Shown here piece by piece: positions 8,271 through 15,290 of a stretch of DNA of 31,058 nt. This stretch comes from an uncultured Clostridia bacterium (lineage in GTDB: Bacteria; Bacillota; Clostridia; Christensenellales; Pumilibacteraceae). A model generated the notes under the pieces. The model saw only the letters and a list, made by a program, of their open reading frames with translations. It did no database searches and was not told the DNA's origin. Both the position numbers and the translations under genes were made by a program. The stretch covers positions 1-31,058 of the forward strand of contig CAMUAL010000021.1 of NCBI GenBank assembly GCA_947086925.1, written 5' to 3'. Numbering within the stretch: the stretch's first letter is position 1; every line of letters begins with the position of its first letter.

Positions 8271-8737
8271 TCGTATACGGTTTTTGCGCGAATAACGCGC
8301 TTAACGTAATCGCGGGTTTCTTTATACGGGTACTCGGTTAAATTCTCCGCCTGCCATTTAATAAGGTTCCCCTCGCCCGCATTATATGCGGCAAGCGCGT
8401 CACGCAGCGGAAATTTATCGAGCAGATATTTTAAGTACGCCGTGCCGAGCATTATGTTTGCGGCGGGGTCGAATAAATCGGAGGTAAGGTCGGCATTGCC
8501 GGTCTGCGCGGCAATCCACTCGGCGGTCGACGGCATTAACTGCATAAGTCCGACTGCGCCCGCTCCGCTTACCGCCCGAGGCTTAAACTTGCTTTCGGCA
8601 TGAATCACGCCGCGCACAAGGTTTTCGTCCACATCGTAACGCTCGCATGCCGCACGAATTTCCGCGTTGTATTTTTTAGGATAATAAAATGATAAAAAGA
8701 CGGCGAAAGCAATTATTGCCAACGCCGCAAACGCCAA
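8258..8737 (-). CDS. membrane-anchored lytic transglycosylase (GH23, Slt type)
   Basis: Cleaves the MurNAc-GlcNAc bond of peptidoglycan with 1,6-anhydro product. The catalytic Glu is in GVIHAESKFKPRAVSG; GLMQLMP and AYNAGEGN are the two other family signatures. A hydrophobic N-terminal segment anchors it in the membrane. TTG 8737 is the first standard start but it falls inside the membrane segment and has no ribosome site. In frame ten codons upstream, ATA at 8765-8767 lies 8 bases after GGAGG (8776-8780) and would give a textbook anchor: LKVKITAS then a hydrophobic run. I favour the ATA start (169 residues). It follows coaE by 5 bases in that case, with its ribosome site inside the last coaE codons. 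Confidence 0.9.
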   Translation of the reverse strand: MAFAALAIIAFAVFLSFYYPKKYNAEIRAACERYDVDENLVRGVIHAESKFKPRAVSGAGAVGLMQLMPSTAEWIAAQTGNADLTSDLFDPAANIMLGTAYLKYLLDKFPLRDALAAYNAGEGNLIKWQAENLTEYPYKETRDYVKRVIRAKTVYEKVR

Positions 8738-8772
8738 TATCGATGCCGTTATTTTAACTTTTAATATGGCTG

Positions 8773-9372
8773 TTACCTCCCGAGCGAGTCGGAAATTTCG
8801 CAGTACACCCTTATAACCTGAGCGCGCAGTTCGTAAAGCGTACCGTTGTTCGATATTACGTACTTGCTTTTAGCCTCGCGCTCGGCGTCGGTAAGCTGAG
8901 CTTTTACCATGCTTTGCGCAAGCTCCTTTGTTATATTATCTCTCCGCATAAGGCGTTGTATACGCATATTTTCGTCGCATGAAACGGTAATAACCGAACT
9001 CACGCACTTATCGAATCCCGCTTCTATGAGCAAAGGCGCAACCACTATGTTTATTGCCGCGTCCGAACTTTTTGCAATATTCATAGTGTTGCGTAAAATA
9101 AGCGGGTGCATGATTCCGTTCAACTCGCGGCGTTTATCTTCCGATGAAAAAACGATTTCGCGAAGTCGCGCCCGATTCAGAGTGTTTTCCGTAAAAACAG
9201 TCGGGAACGCTTTTTTAAGTTCCGCCTTTGCCTCGTCACTTTCGGATACTTCGCGCGAAATAACGTCGGTATCTATAATATATGCACCCGCCTGCGCGAA
9301 CATTTCCGCCGCCGCGCTTTTTCCGCTTGCTATTCCGCCGGTAAGACCTATAATCGATTTATTACTTGCCAT
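8773..9372 (-). CDS. coaE: dephospho-CoA kinase
   Basis: Last step of coenzyme A synthesis: ATP-dependent phosphorylation of the 3'-hydroxyl of dephospho-CoA. The P-loop GLTGGIASGKS is at residues 8-18; DTDVISRE (about 35-42) and the lid region RLMRRDNIT (about 139-147) fit the family. Length 199 is typical. ATG 9372 has AAAGGA upstream. The order polA-coaE is close to the Bacillus arrangement (polA-mutM-...-coaE), but mutM is absent here. Confidence 0.96.
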   Translation of the reverse strand: MASNKSIIGLTGGIASGKSAAAEMFAQAGAYIIDTDVISREVSESDEAKAELKKAFPTVFTENTLNRARLREIVFSSEDKRRELNGIMHPLILRNTMNIAKSSDAAINIVVAPLLIEAGFDKCVSSVITVSCDENMRIQRLMRRDNITKELAQSMVKAQLTDAEREAKSKYVISNNGTLYELRAQVIRVYCEISDSLGR

Positions 9373-9451
9373 GATATTTCCTTTTATATTTTCGACGATT
9401 TATATTTCCGCCGCCCGTATCGCAATATTAAACGGCTCGATATTAAAAGCA

Positions 9452-12004
9452 TTATTTGCAGTCAAACCAGCTTTTGCCTTCGCTTACTTCGGCAATCAGC
9501 GGAACGTCCAAAGTAAACGCATTCTCCATTTTATCTTTAAGCAGAGCTTTTACCCGTTCGATTTCGTCCTCGGCGGTTTCTACTATAAGCTCGTCGTGCA
9601 CCTGCAAAATGAGCCGCGACTTCATGCCTTCGAGAGCCTTGCTTACGTTAAGCATCGCTATTTTTATTATGTCGGCGGCAGTGCCTTGAAGCGGCATGTT
9701 CATTGCCGCGCGTTCGCCGAACTGACGCGTGAAGTAAACGGACGAAAACAGCTCGGGTATTTTGCGTCTGCGCCCGAGCAGAGTGGTTACGTAACCGTCC
9801 TTTTTTGCCTGTTCGACGCATCTGTCGAGATATTCGCGCACACCGCTGAATCGCTTAAAATAATTATCGATATATTTTTTCGCTTCCGACTTGCTGATTT
9901 TAAGATTCGACGCAAGCCCGAATTCGCTTATTCCGTAAATTATTCCGAAGTTTACCGTTTTTGCGGTGCGTCGCATGTCGGGCGTAACTTTTTCGAGCGG
10001 CACTCCGAAAACCTGCGCCGCCGTGTACGCGTGAATATCCGCACCTTCGCGATACGCTTTTATCATTGTGGGGTCGCCGGAGTAGTGAGCCATTATGCGC
10101 AGTTCTATCTGCGAATAATCCGCCGAAACAAGCGTAAATCCGTCACGCGCAACAAACAATGAGCGCAGAACCTTGCCGTCCTCCTCGCGCACGGGTATAT
10201 TTTGCAAATTCGGTTCGACACTGCTCAAACGTCCCGTTGTGGTAAGAGTCTGCCGAAATTCGGTATGCACCGTGCCGCTCGAATCGATTAGCTTTCTGAG
10301 TCCGTCGATGTATGTGCTGTTTAGCTTCGTTATGAATCGGTATCTGAGCACAAGCGAAACTATTTTGTACGACGGGTCGAGCTGTTCGAGTATTTCCGCG
10401 CTTGTGTTGTAAGTTTTCGCTCCCTTTTTCGGGTACGGTATCCCCAAATCCTCGAACAGAATTTTGGCAAGCTGTTTGGGAGATTTGATGTTAAACCTCT
10501 TACCCGCCTCGGCATAAATGCGCTTACCGAGTTCATCTTCTTCCGCCGTAAAAGCCGCACCGAGTTCTTCGAGTCGCTCGCGGTTTACCGCGAATCCCGC
10601 CTGTTCCATTCCGAGAAGCACCTTTACGAGCGGAAGCTCAATGTCGTAATAAAGTCTGTGCATGCCCGTTTCGTTAAGCGACGCGTCGATTTGCTCTTTT
10701 AAATAAAGCATGCCGCTTGCGGGATTGTTTTCGGTTATCGAGTACGCACCGAGCAGTTCCGAAAGAGTGCCGTGCGGCACCGTTGCGTCGGCAATATACT
10801 GAGCAAGCTTAACGTCGAAAAATCCCTGCGAGATGATTTTGTAATTTTTAAATATATAGCTTATAAAGCTTTTGGAATCGAAAACGGTTTTTGTGATTTC
10901 GGGATTTTCGAGCACATGTTTTATCGCTCCGATTATCTCGCCTTCGCTCAATCCCGCGGCAAAAAAGTCATACTGTAAATTGACTTTGTATTCCGCATCC
11001 TGCCCCACGGCAAACCAAAACGTATTTTCGGTTAAATGAAACGCAACGCTTTTGCTTCCGTTTAAAATATTCTTTATCTGCTCGACGGAAGCCACGTCGT
11101 TTACTGCCGCGTCTGCGCGTTTGGAAGCGACGGGAATCCCTACCGAAGTATCGAAAATTTCCGACCGCTTTATAAGCGTTTTAAAGCTTTGTCGCTCGAA
11201 AAAAGCGAACACCGCACTCGTGAACGGAAAAGTATACCTGCATTCGTCGAGCGCGCATTCTATGGGCGCATCAACGTCTATGGTAGCAAGCTTGCGCGAC
11301 AAATACGCGCTGTCTTTACCGCTTATAAGTTTACTTTGCACCGAGGCGGGAGCAACCGACTCCACCGCCGCATATATTCCGTCTAAATCGCCGTACTTAT
11401 CTATAAGGGTTTTTGCGGTTTTGTCGCCTATACCCGCAACACCCGGAATCTCGTCGCTGCTGTCGCCCGCAAGCGATTTGTAATCGATGACGGCGGCGGG
11501 CGTAAGTCCCATTTTTTCGCGCAGAGAGATTTCGGTGTATTCTTCCGTTTCGGTGATTCCGCGCTTTGTAAGCAGCACTCGGGTGGTGTCGTCTATAAGT
11601 TGCAAACTGTCGCGGTCGCCCGTTACAATGTACGTATCTATTTTAAACCGCTTCGATAGCGTACCTATTATGTCGTCGGCTTCGTAACCCGCTTTTTCTA
11701 TCCACTTAATGCCCATAACGTCAAGCATCTCTTTGAGTATGGGCATCTGAGCGGCAAGCTCGTCGGGCATTCCCTTGCGATGCGCTTTGTACCCCTCGTA
11801 CAACTCGTGTCTGAAAGTGGGCGCGTGAACGTCGAATGCCGTTACTATATAATCGGGTTTTACCGTTTCAATCATTTTCACAAGCATTGTGGAAAAGCCG
11901 AATACCGCCTGAACCTGAGTTCCCTGCGGATTGTTAAGCGGCGGCAAAGCGTAAAAAGCTCTGTTTATAAGGCTGTTTCCGTCTATCAAAAGTATTTTTT
12001 CCAT
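9452..12004 (-). CDS. polA: DNA polymerase I
   Basis: Repair and Okazaki-fragment polymerase with 5'-3' exonuclease. Residues 1-290 form the 5' nuclease (LLIDGNSLINRAFYALPPL, the Asp-rich YEADDIIGTL, VTGDRDSLQL). The middle domain keeps the 3'-5' exonuclease fold but the DxE motif is lost: VAFHLTEN stands where VAFDTET is expected, so proofreading is probably absent, as in Bacillus enzymes. The polymerase domain has motif A with Asp629 (ADYSQIELR), motif B (RRTAKTVNFGIIYG) and motif C with His803-Asp804 (VHDE). Length 850 is normal. The start is fixed by the conserved N-terminus. There is no ribosome site: the TATAAT box ends only 7 bases before ATG 12004, so the mRNA seems leaderless. coaE and the transglycosylase follow on the same strand. 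Confidence 0.97.
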   Translation of the reverse strand: MEKILLIDGNSLINRAFYALPPLNNPQGTQVQAVFGFSTMLVKMIETVKPDYIVTAFDVHAPTFRHELYEGYKAHRKGMPDELAAQMPILKEMLDVMGIKWIEKAGYEADDIIGTLSKRFKIDTYIVTGDRDSLQLIDDTTRVLLTKRGITETEEYTEISLREKMGLTPAAVIDYKSLAGDSSDEIPGVAGIGDKTAKTLIDKYGDLDGIYAAVESVAPASVQSKLISGKDSAYLSRKLATIDVDAPIECALDECRYTFPFTSAVFAFFERQSFKTLIKRSEIFDTSVGIPVASKRADAAVNDVASVEQIKNILNGSKSVAFHLTENTFWFAVGQDAEYKVNLQYDFFAAGLSEGEIIGAIKHVLENPEITKTVFDSKSFISYIFKNYKIISQGFFDVKLAQYIADATVPHGTLSELLGAYSITENNPASGMLYLKEQIDASLNETGMHRLYYDIELPLVKVLLGMEQAGFAVNRERLEELGAAFTAEEDELGKRIYAEAGKRFNIKSPKQLAKILFEDLGIPYPKKGAKTYNTSAEILEQLDPSYKIVSLVLRYRFITKLNSTYIDGLRKLIDSSGTVHTEFRQTLTTTGRLSSVEPNLQNIPVREEDGKVLRSLFVARDGFTLVSADYSQIELRIMAHYSGDPTMIKAYREGADIHAYTAAQVFGVPLEKVTPDMRRTAKTVNFGIIYGISEFGLASNLKISKSEAKKYIDNYFKRFSGVREYLDRCVEQAKKDGYVTTLLGRRRKIPELFSSVYFTRQFGERAAMNMPLQGTAADIIKIAMLNVSKALEGMKSRLILQVHDELIVETAEDEIERVKALLKDKMENAFTLDVPLIAEVSEGKSWFDCK

Positions 12005-12011
12005 AATTTAC

Positions 12012-12041
12012 ATTATACTAAATTCTCATAAAGATAGTCAA
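12012..12041 (-). promoter_or_regulatory. sigma-A promoter of polA
   Basis: Minus strand TTGACT (12036-12041), 18-base spacer, TATAAT (12012-12017). Expected transcript start falls at or one base before the polA ATG (12004). Confidence 0.85.
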
Positions 12042-12055
12042 CTGCATTTTTATGT

Positions 12056-12083
12056 TTGACTTTAAATCAAAGTATGGTATACT
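12056..12083 (+). promoter_or_regulatory. promoter of PAP2 gene
   Basis: TTGACT (12056-12061), 16-base spacer, TATACT (12078-12083) with an extended TGG before it. It is back to back with the polA promoter; the two -35 boxes are 14 bases apart. Confidence 0.75.
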
Positions 12084-12164
12084 AATTATATCGCGAATAT
12101 TTATAAGGAGATTACACTTACGGCAGATTGGCTTGACAAGACGTTTCTGACGTTTGACAAAACC

Positions 12165-12932
12165 GTGTTCTCGTGGGCGCATGCTTTGAACGAAGGCGCG
12201 GGGGGATTTTTTAACGGCTTTTGCAAATTCATTTCGTTCTTCGGCAAAAGCGGTTGGTTTTTTATTTTGCTCGGATTTGTGTTTTTATTGTTTGCGCGCA
12301 CACGCCGCGAAGGTCTTGCGGTTGCAATAGCGTTATTGATAGGCGCGTTAATCACCAATATTATTCTTAAAAACGCGGTGGGCAGAGTTCGCCCGTTTAA
12401 CCGCGGCACCGAACAATTTAACGAGTGGTGGATTGCGGCGGGCAGTAATCCCGAGGATTCCGCTTCGTTCCCGTCGGGACACACAACCGCCGCTTTTGCT
12501 TTCGGCACGGCGTTTACGATTATTGCCGACAAGCGTTACGGTTGGACAGCTCTTTTATTTGCATTTCTTATGGCTTTTTCGCGCATATACCTTATCGTGC
12601 ATTATCCTACCGACGTTCTTGCGGGAATAATAATAGGCACGGCGGCGGGACTTACGGGTGCGGCGCTTAGCAAACTTATTTACAAAAAAGCTCGCGGCAA
12701 GTTCAAGTCTTTGCTTTACGGTTTAAGTATTACTGCTCTGTGTAAAAAAATATTCGCAAAAAAGAAAAGTCCGCAAGAGTCCGACACGGTAAACTGCGTA
12801 GGCGATATAACTTGCGACTCGCCCGCCGACGACAATTCCCTCGCCGCAAATTTCGCCGAATCCTCACAAGAGAATAACATAAAAAGCGAATCGGAAACCG
12901 AAACAATAACCGAGCCGACCGAGAGTAAATAA
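12165..12932 (+). CDS. PAP2-family membrane phosphatase
   Basis: Integral membrane phosphatase of the PAP2/undecaprenyl-pyrophosphatase type. The three catalytic motifs are present: KNAVGRVRP, SFPSGHTTAA and SRIYLIVHYPTDV. About five to six membrane helices are seen. After the last helix comes an acidic, Ser/Glu-rich cytoplasmic tail of about 60 residues, unusual for the family. GTG 12165 is the first standard start, but it has no ribosome site and the frame stays open upstream. AAGGAG at 12105-12110 points, 9 bases on, to ACG at 12120-12122, giving (M)ADWLDKTFLTFDKT before the GTG; that N-terminus fits PAP2 proteins well. I favour the ACG start (270 residues). Substrate could be undecaprenyl pyrophosphate or phosphatidate/PGP. 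Confidence 0.9.
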   Translation: MFSWAHALNEGAGGFFNGFCKFISFFGKSGWFFILLGFVFLLFARTRREGLAVAIALLIGALITNIILKNAVGRVRPFNRGTEQFNEWWIAAGSNPEDSASFPSGHTTAAFAFGTAFTIIADKRYGWTALLFAFLMAFSRIYLIVHYPTDVLAGIIIGTAAGLTGAALSKLIYKKARGKFKSLLYGLSITALCKKIFAKKKSPQESDTVNCVGDITCDSPADDNSLAANFAESSQENNIKSESETETITEPTESK

Positions 12933-12959
12933 AAAAGCATCTACACTTATTAAAATCGC

Positions 12960-12989
12960 TTGCCAAACAGCGGTAAAATATGTTATTAT
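12960..12989 (+). promoter_or_regulatory. promoter of tRNA-Leu
   Basis: TTGCCA (12960-12965), 18-base spacer, TATTAT (12984-12989), about 12 bases before the tRNA. Confidence 0.55.
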
Positions 12990-13000
12990 ATGCAAGATGC

Positions 13001-13087
13001 GCCGCCGTGGTGGAATTGGCAGACGCGCCGGACTCAAAATCCGGTGGTAGCGATACCGTGTCGGTTCGACTCCGACCGGCGGCACCA
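13001..13087 (+). tRNA. tRNA-Leu (anticodon CAA)
   Basis: Class II tRNA of 87 bases with encoded CCA. Acceptor arms GCCGCCG (13001-13007) and CGGCGGC (13077-13083) pair perfectly, discriminator A at 13084. The anticodon stem CCGGA/TCCGG encloses the loop CTCAAAA, so the anticodon is CAA and reads UUG. A long variable arm (GGTAGCGATACC-type) and GTTCGAC T-loop are present. Confidence 0.97.
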
Positions 13088-13224
13088 AAAACCCGAGCAC
13101 CCGACAGGGTGCGCGGGTTTTTTCATGCAGTGAGTTGGATTGAGAACCCTGTTTACAGCGGTTCGCTCAGCCGAGCGCGTAGCGCGAATGCCATGAGCCG
13201 CAGGCGAATACTCCGACCGGCGGC
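13069..13224 (+). repeat. 16-bp copy of tRNA-Leu 3' end (possible att-like duplication)
   Basis: ACTCCGACCGGCGGCA occurs at 13069-13084, inside the tRNA T-arm/acceptor, and exactly again at 13209-13224. Such 3'-end duplications are left by integrases that use tRNA genes. No integrase is present, and only 124 bases lie between the copies, so it may be a scar or a chance product of the GC-rich repeats here. Confidence 0.6.
13089..13123 (+). terminator. terminator of tRNA-Leu
   Basis: Arms AAACCCG-A-GCACCC and GGGTGC-G-CGGGTTT with a GACA tetraloop, followed by T-run to 13123; begins right after CCA. Confidence 0.93.
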
Positions 13225-13250
13225 ATCGTAGCAGAGGTCTCCCCCCCCCG
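13124..13250. repeat. GC-rich intergenic repeat patch with C9 tract
   Basis: No gene. The stretch has short near-palindromic GC motifs (GAGCGCGTAGCGCGAATG, GAGCCGCAGGCGAATA), the second copy of the tRNA end, then GTAGCAGAGGTCT and nine C bases (13241-13249). The last motif resembles GTAGCGGAGAGGTCT at 31024-31038, at the window's right end, so both may be members of one dispersed intergenic repeat family. Confidence 0.5.
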
Positions 13251-13252
13251 AA

Positions 13253-13291
13253 TCAGAAACCGAGTTTTATGTTTCTTTTTGCCGTTTTCAT
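13253..13291 (-). pseudogene. possible 5' remnant of a gene divergent from tetR
   Basis: On the minus strand GGAG (13301-13304) is followed after 9 bases by ATG 13291 and the 12-codon frame MKTAKRNIKLGF, which stops at TGA 13253, three bases before the C9 tract and repeat patch. The good ribosome site with a basic start, cut off where the repeats begin, suggests the start of a gene that has lost its body. It could also be chance. Confidence 0.3.
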
Positions 13292-13332
13292 AATGATTTA
13301 CTCCTTTGCCTGTCCGTTTTAAAACAAATCGG

Positions 13333-13361
13333 TTGACAGATTTGTCATTTTCATATATACT
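13333..13361 (+). promoter_or_regulatory. sigma-A promoter of tetR-type gene
   Basis: TTGACA (13333-13338), 17-base spacer, TATACT (13356-13361). A small inverted repeat TGACA-GATT-TGTCA (13334-13347) overlaps the -35 box. Confidence 0.85.
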
Positions 13362-13385
13362 GAACATTGTTCAAAACCGTGTTCA
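13361..13385. promoter_or_regulatory. probable TetR operator
   Basis: Perfect 13-bp palindrome TGAACA-T-TGTTCA (13361-13373) directly at the expected transcript start, with a further half site TGTTCA at 13380-13385. This is the usual place and form for an autorepressing TetR-family site. Confidence 0.7.
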
Positions 13386-13399
13386 ATAAGGGCATTAGA

Positions 13400-13957
13400 A
13401 TGGAAATAAAAGATAAAATTATAAATGTTACCATTGATTTGATAAAAGAAGCAAACGGCAATATCGATAAAATCACTATAAGGGAAATTGCCAAAAGAGC
13501 GGAAATAGGCGTTGGGCTTATTAACTATCATTTTCAAAGTAAGAAAAATTTAGTTGATATTTGCGTGCAACAAATTATCAGTAATGTTATTGCTCAATCA
13601 AAGCCGAATATGGAAGGTCTTTCGCCCATGGAAAAACTAAAATGTTCGGTTAAAATTCCCATTGATTTTTTAATGGACAATCCCGAAATCGCCAAAATAT
13701 CGATTTTGGGCGATTTAATGCAAGGGCAAGCAAACGATAATACTTTTCAAACATTGGCGCGATACTATTTTTACGCAAATAATTCATGCTTACAAGAAAA
13801 TACATTTTTCAGTGCCGCGCTTTTAATTCACGGTTTACAAGGTGTATTTTTGCGTCGGAAACTTTATAAAGACAAATTCGATTTTGAGAATAAAGCGCAA
13901 AGAGATATTTTAATCGATAATTTGGTAGAAAAATTATTCGGAGCGAAAAATGAATAG
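13400..13957 (+). CDS. TetR/AcrR-family transcriptional regulator
   Basis: A 185-residue repressor. The N-terminal helix-turn-helix is at about residues 20-55 (ITIREIAKRAEIGVGLINYHF, then SKKNLV), the C-terminal ligand domain is divergent. TTG 13367 would open the frame earlier but lies in the operator at the transcript start; ATG 13400 has AAGGG seven bases upstream. It overlaps the next gene by 8 bases, so the two form an operon, with the palindrome at 13361-13373 as likely self-control. Sampled 60-base lines in this gene pair are about 33-35% GC, against about 55% in polA, which suggests recent acquisition beside the tRNA. Confidence 0.92.
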   Translation: MEIKDKIINVTIDLIKEANGNIDKITIREIAKRAEIGVGLINYHFQSKKNLVDICVQQIISNVIAQSKPNMEGLSPMEKLKCSVKIPIDFLMDNPEIAKISILGDLMQGQANDNTFQTLARYYFYANNSCLQENTFFSAALLIHGLQGVFLRRKLYKDKFDFENKAQRDILIDNLVEKLFGAKNE

Positions 13958-14582
13958 AAAAATAGGTTTTATTTCTTCAATAGTAATTTGCTGTTCGGTT
14001 GCCGTATTTTTGATTTGTTTGATTATGGCGTTATTTGCTCAAAACGCCTTTACCGAAAATTTAAGTTACGGCGTTTGCGCCGTGCTTTCGTGGGGTTGGG
14101 TAGCTACTGCTTGCGTTTATTCTTGCTTTGCACAAAAAGAACGCCGCGCTGCGGCAAAAATCGGTGTTGCCATAGGCGTGATATACGCTACAATCATCGG
14201 CATCGTATATTTTACTCAATTAACTACCGTTTTACATAAATCGGTTGACGAAAAAATTTTTCAAGCCTTTTCATTTACATCTGCGGGCAGTTGGCTGTTT
14301 AATCTTGATTTATATGGTTACGGGTTACTTGCTATTTCAACATTTTTTATAGGCTTAACTCTGCCAACCGAAAATAAAGTCGATAAATCGTTAAAATTGC
14401 TTTTAATGTTACACGGCGTATTTTTTGTTTGTATGTTTGTACCTATTTTGCCATTACCCGCAACCAATCAAGGCAACGGCGGTACAATAGCATTGATTTG
14501 TTGGTGCTTATTCTTTTTACCGATTTGCATATTATCGATATTGCATTTCAAAAAATTACGCAAAAATAATGAAATAATATAA
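13950..14582 (+). CDS. hypothetical multi-pass membrane protein
   Basis: A 210-residue hydrophobic protein with about six membrane helices (roughly residues 7-29, 37-58, 69-91, 119-139, 148-168 and 180-200). I do not recognise a family. ATG 13950 overlaps the end of the tetR-type gene and has GGAG seven bases upstream, so the two are translated together; it is the probable target or effector of that regulator. AT-rich like its partner. Small membrane proteins next to TetR regulators are often efflux or stress proteins, but nothing here shows transport. Confidence 0.72.
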   Translation: MNRKIGFISSIVICCSVAVFLICLIMALFAQNAFTENLSYGVCAVLSWGWVATACVYSCFAQKERRAAAKIGVAIGVIYATIIGIVYFTQLTTVLHKSVDEKIFQAFSFTSAGSWLFNLDLYGYGLLAISTFFIGLTLPTENKVDKSLKLLLMLHGVFFVCMFVPILPLPATNQGNGGTIALICWCLFFLPICILSILHFKKLRKNNEII

Positions 14583-14657
14583 GCCTACCTACCCATGCGA
14601 TTTCATCCGACAATATCCATGCGCGGAAATTATGGATACGGTATAAAATATAAGTAT

Positions 14658-14686
14658 TTGACATATTCGCCCGAGCATCGTAAAAT
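14658..14686 (+). promoter_or_regulatory. sigma-A promoter of acetyltransferase operon
   Basis: TTGACA (14658-14663), 17-base spacer, TAAAAT (14681-14686). Expected transcript start about 14693. Confidence 0.87.
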
Positions 14687-14713
14687 ATAGGCGTGACAAT
14701 TAGGAGGCGCACT

Positions 14714-15289
14714 GTGAATACGGCTGAGTTCAGAGAGCGGATGAAAAAGAAAACGTACATAGAGGTCGGGTCGGAAATGCACTTGCATATGCACGAATCG
14801 GCGCAGAGGGCAAGAAAAATAACCGCCGCCATTAACGGCGAATACCGCACGCCCGAAGAAATACGCGAACTGTTTTCCGAGCTAATCGGCAAAAAGGTTG
14901 ACGACGGCTTTTCTCTTTTTCCGCCGTTCAGCGCAGATTACGGGCAAAATATAACGGTAGGCAAAAACGTGTTTATAAATTCGGGATGCTGTTTTCAAGA
15001 CCAAGGCGGCATAGAAATCGGCGATTACGCACTAATCGGGCAACAGGTTGTTATAGCCACGCTTAATCACGACCAAATCCCCGAAAAACGCGGAAACATG
15101 TTCCCCGCTCCCGTGAAAATCGGCAAGCGCGTTTGGATAGGTGCGCATGCGACTGTTCTTGCGGGAGTAGCAATCGGCGACAATGCGATTGTCGCGGCGG
15201 GCGCGGTTGTTACAAAAGACGTTCCCGCAAACGCGATAGTTGCGGGCGTTCCCGCAAAAATAATCAAAACTGTTAAGGAGAATCCATAA
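14714..15289 (+). CDS. hexapeptide-repeat O-acetyltransferase (maltose/galactoside acetyltransferase family)
   Basis: Transfers acetyl from acetyl-CoA to a sugar hydroxyl. The N-terminal MAC-type helices (about 1-55) are followed by left-handed beta-helix hexapeptide repeats (about 70-185, e.g. VWIGAHATVLAGVAIGDNAIVAAG). The catalytic His is in TLNHDQ. 191 residues is normal. The frame opens at GTG 14693, but that is the predicted transcript start; GTG 14714 follows AGGAGG by 7-8 bases and is the start. One base separates it from the flavoprotein gene, so they form an operon. The acceptor sugar is unknown. Confidence 0.9.
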   Translation: MNTAEFRERMKKKTYIEVGSEMHLHMHESAQRARKITAAINGEYRTPEEIRELFSELIGKKVDDGFSLFPPFSADYGQNITVGKNVFINSGCCFQDQGGIEIGDYALIGQQVVIATLNHDQIPEKRGNMFPAPVKIGKRVWIGAHATVLAGVAIGDNAIVAAGAVVTKDVPANAIVAGVPAKIIKTVKENP

Positions 15290-15290
15290 A

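Noticed and set aside
9452..12004. Loss of exonuclease motif in polA as a novelty
   Set aside because: Loss of proofreading residues is common in Pol I of Gram-positive bacteria.
12770..12932. Acidic tail of PAP2 as a separate gene or frameshift
   Set aside because: The frame is continuous with the last membrane helix and has no own start or ribosome site; it is most simply a cytoplasmic tail.
13205..13230. Second tRNA or tRNA pseudogene
   Set aside because: Only the last 16 bases of the tRNA are repeated; no anticodon or D arm is present.
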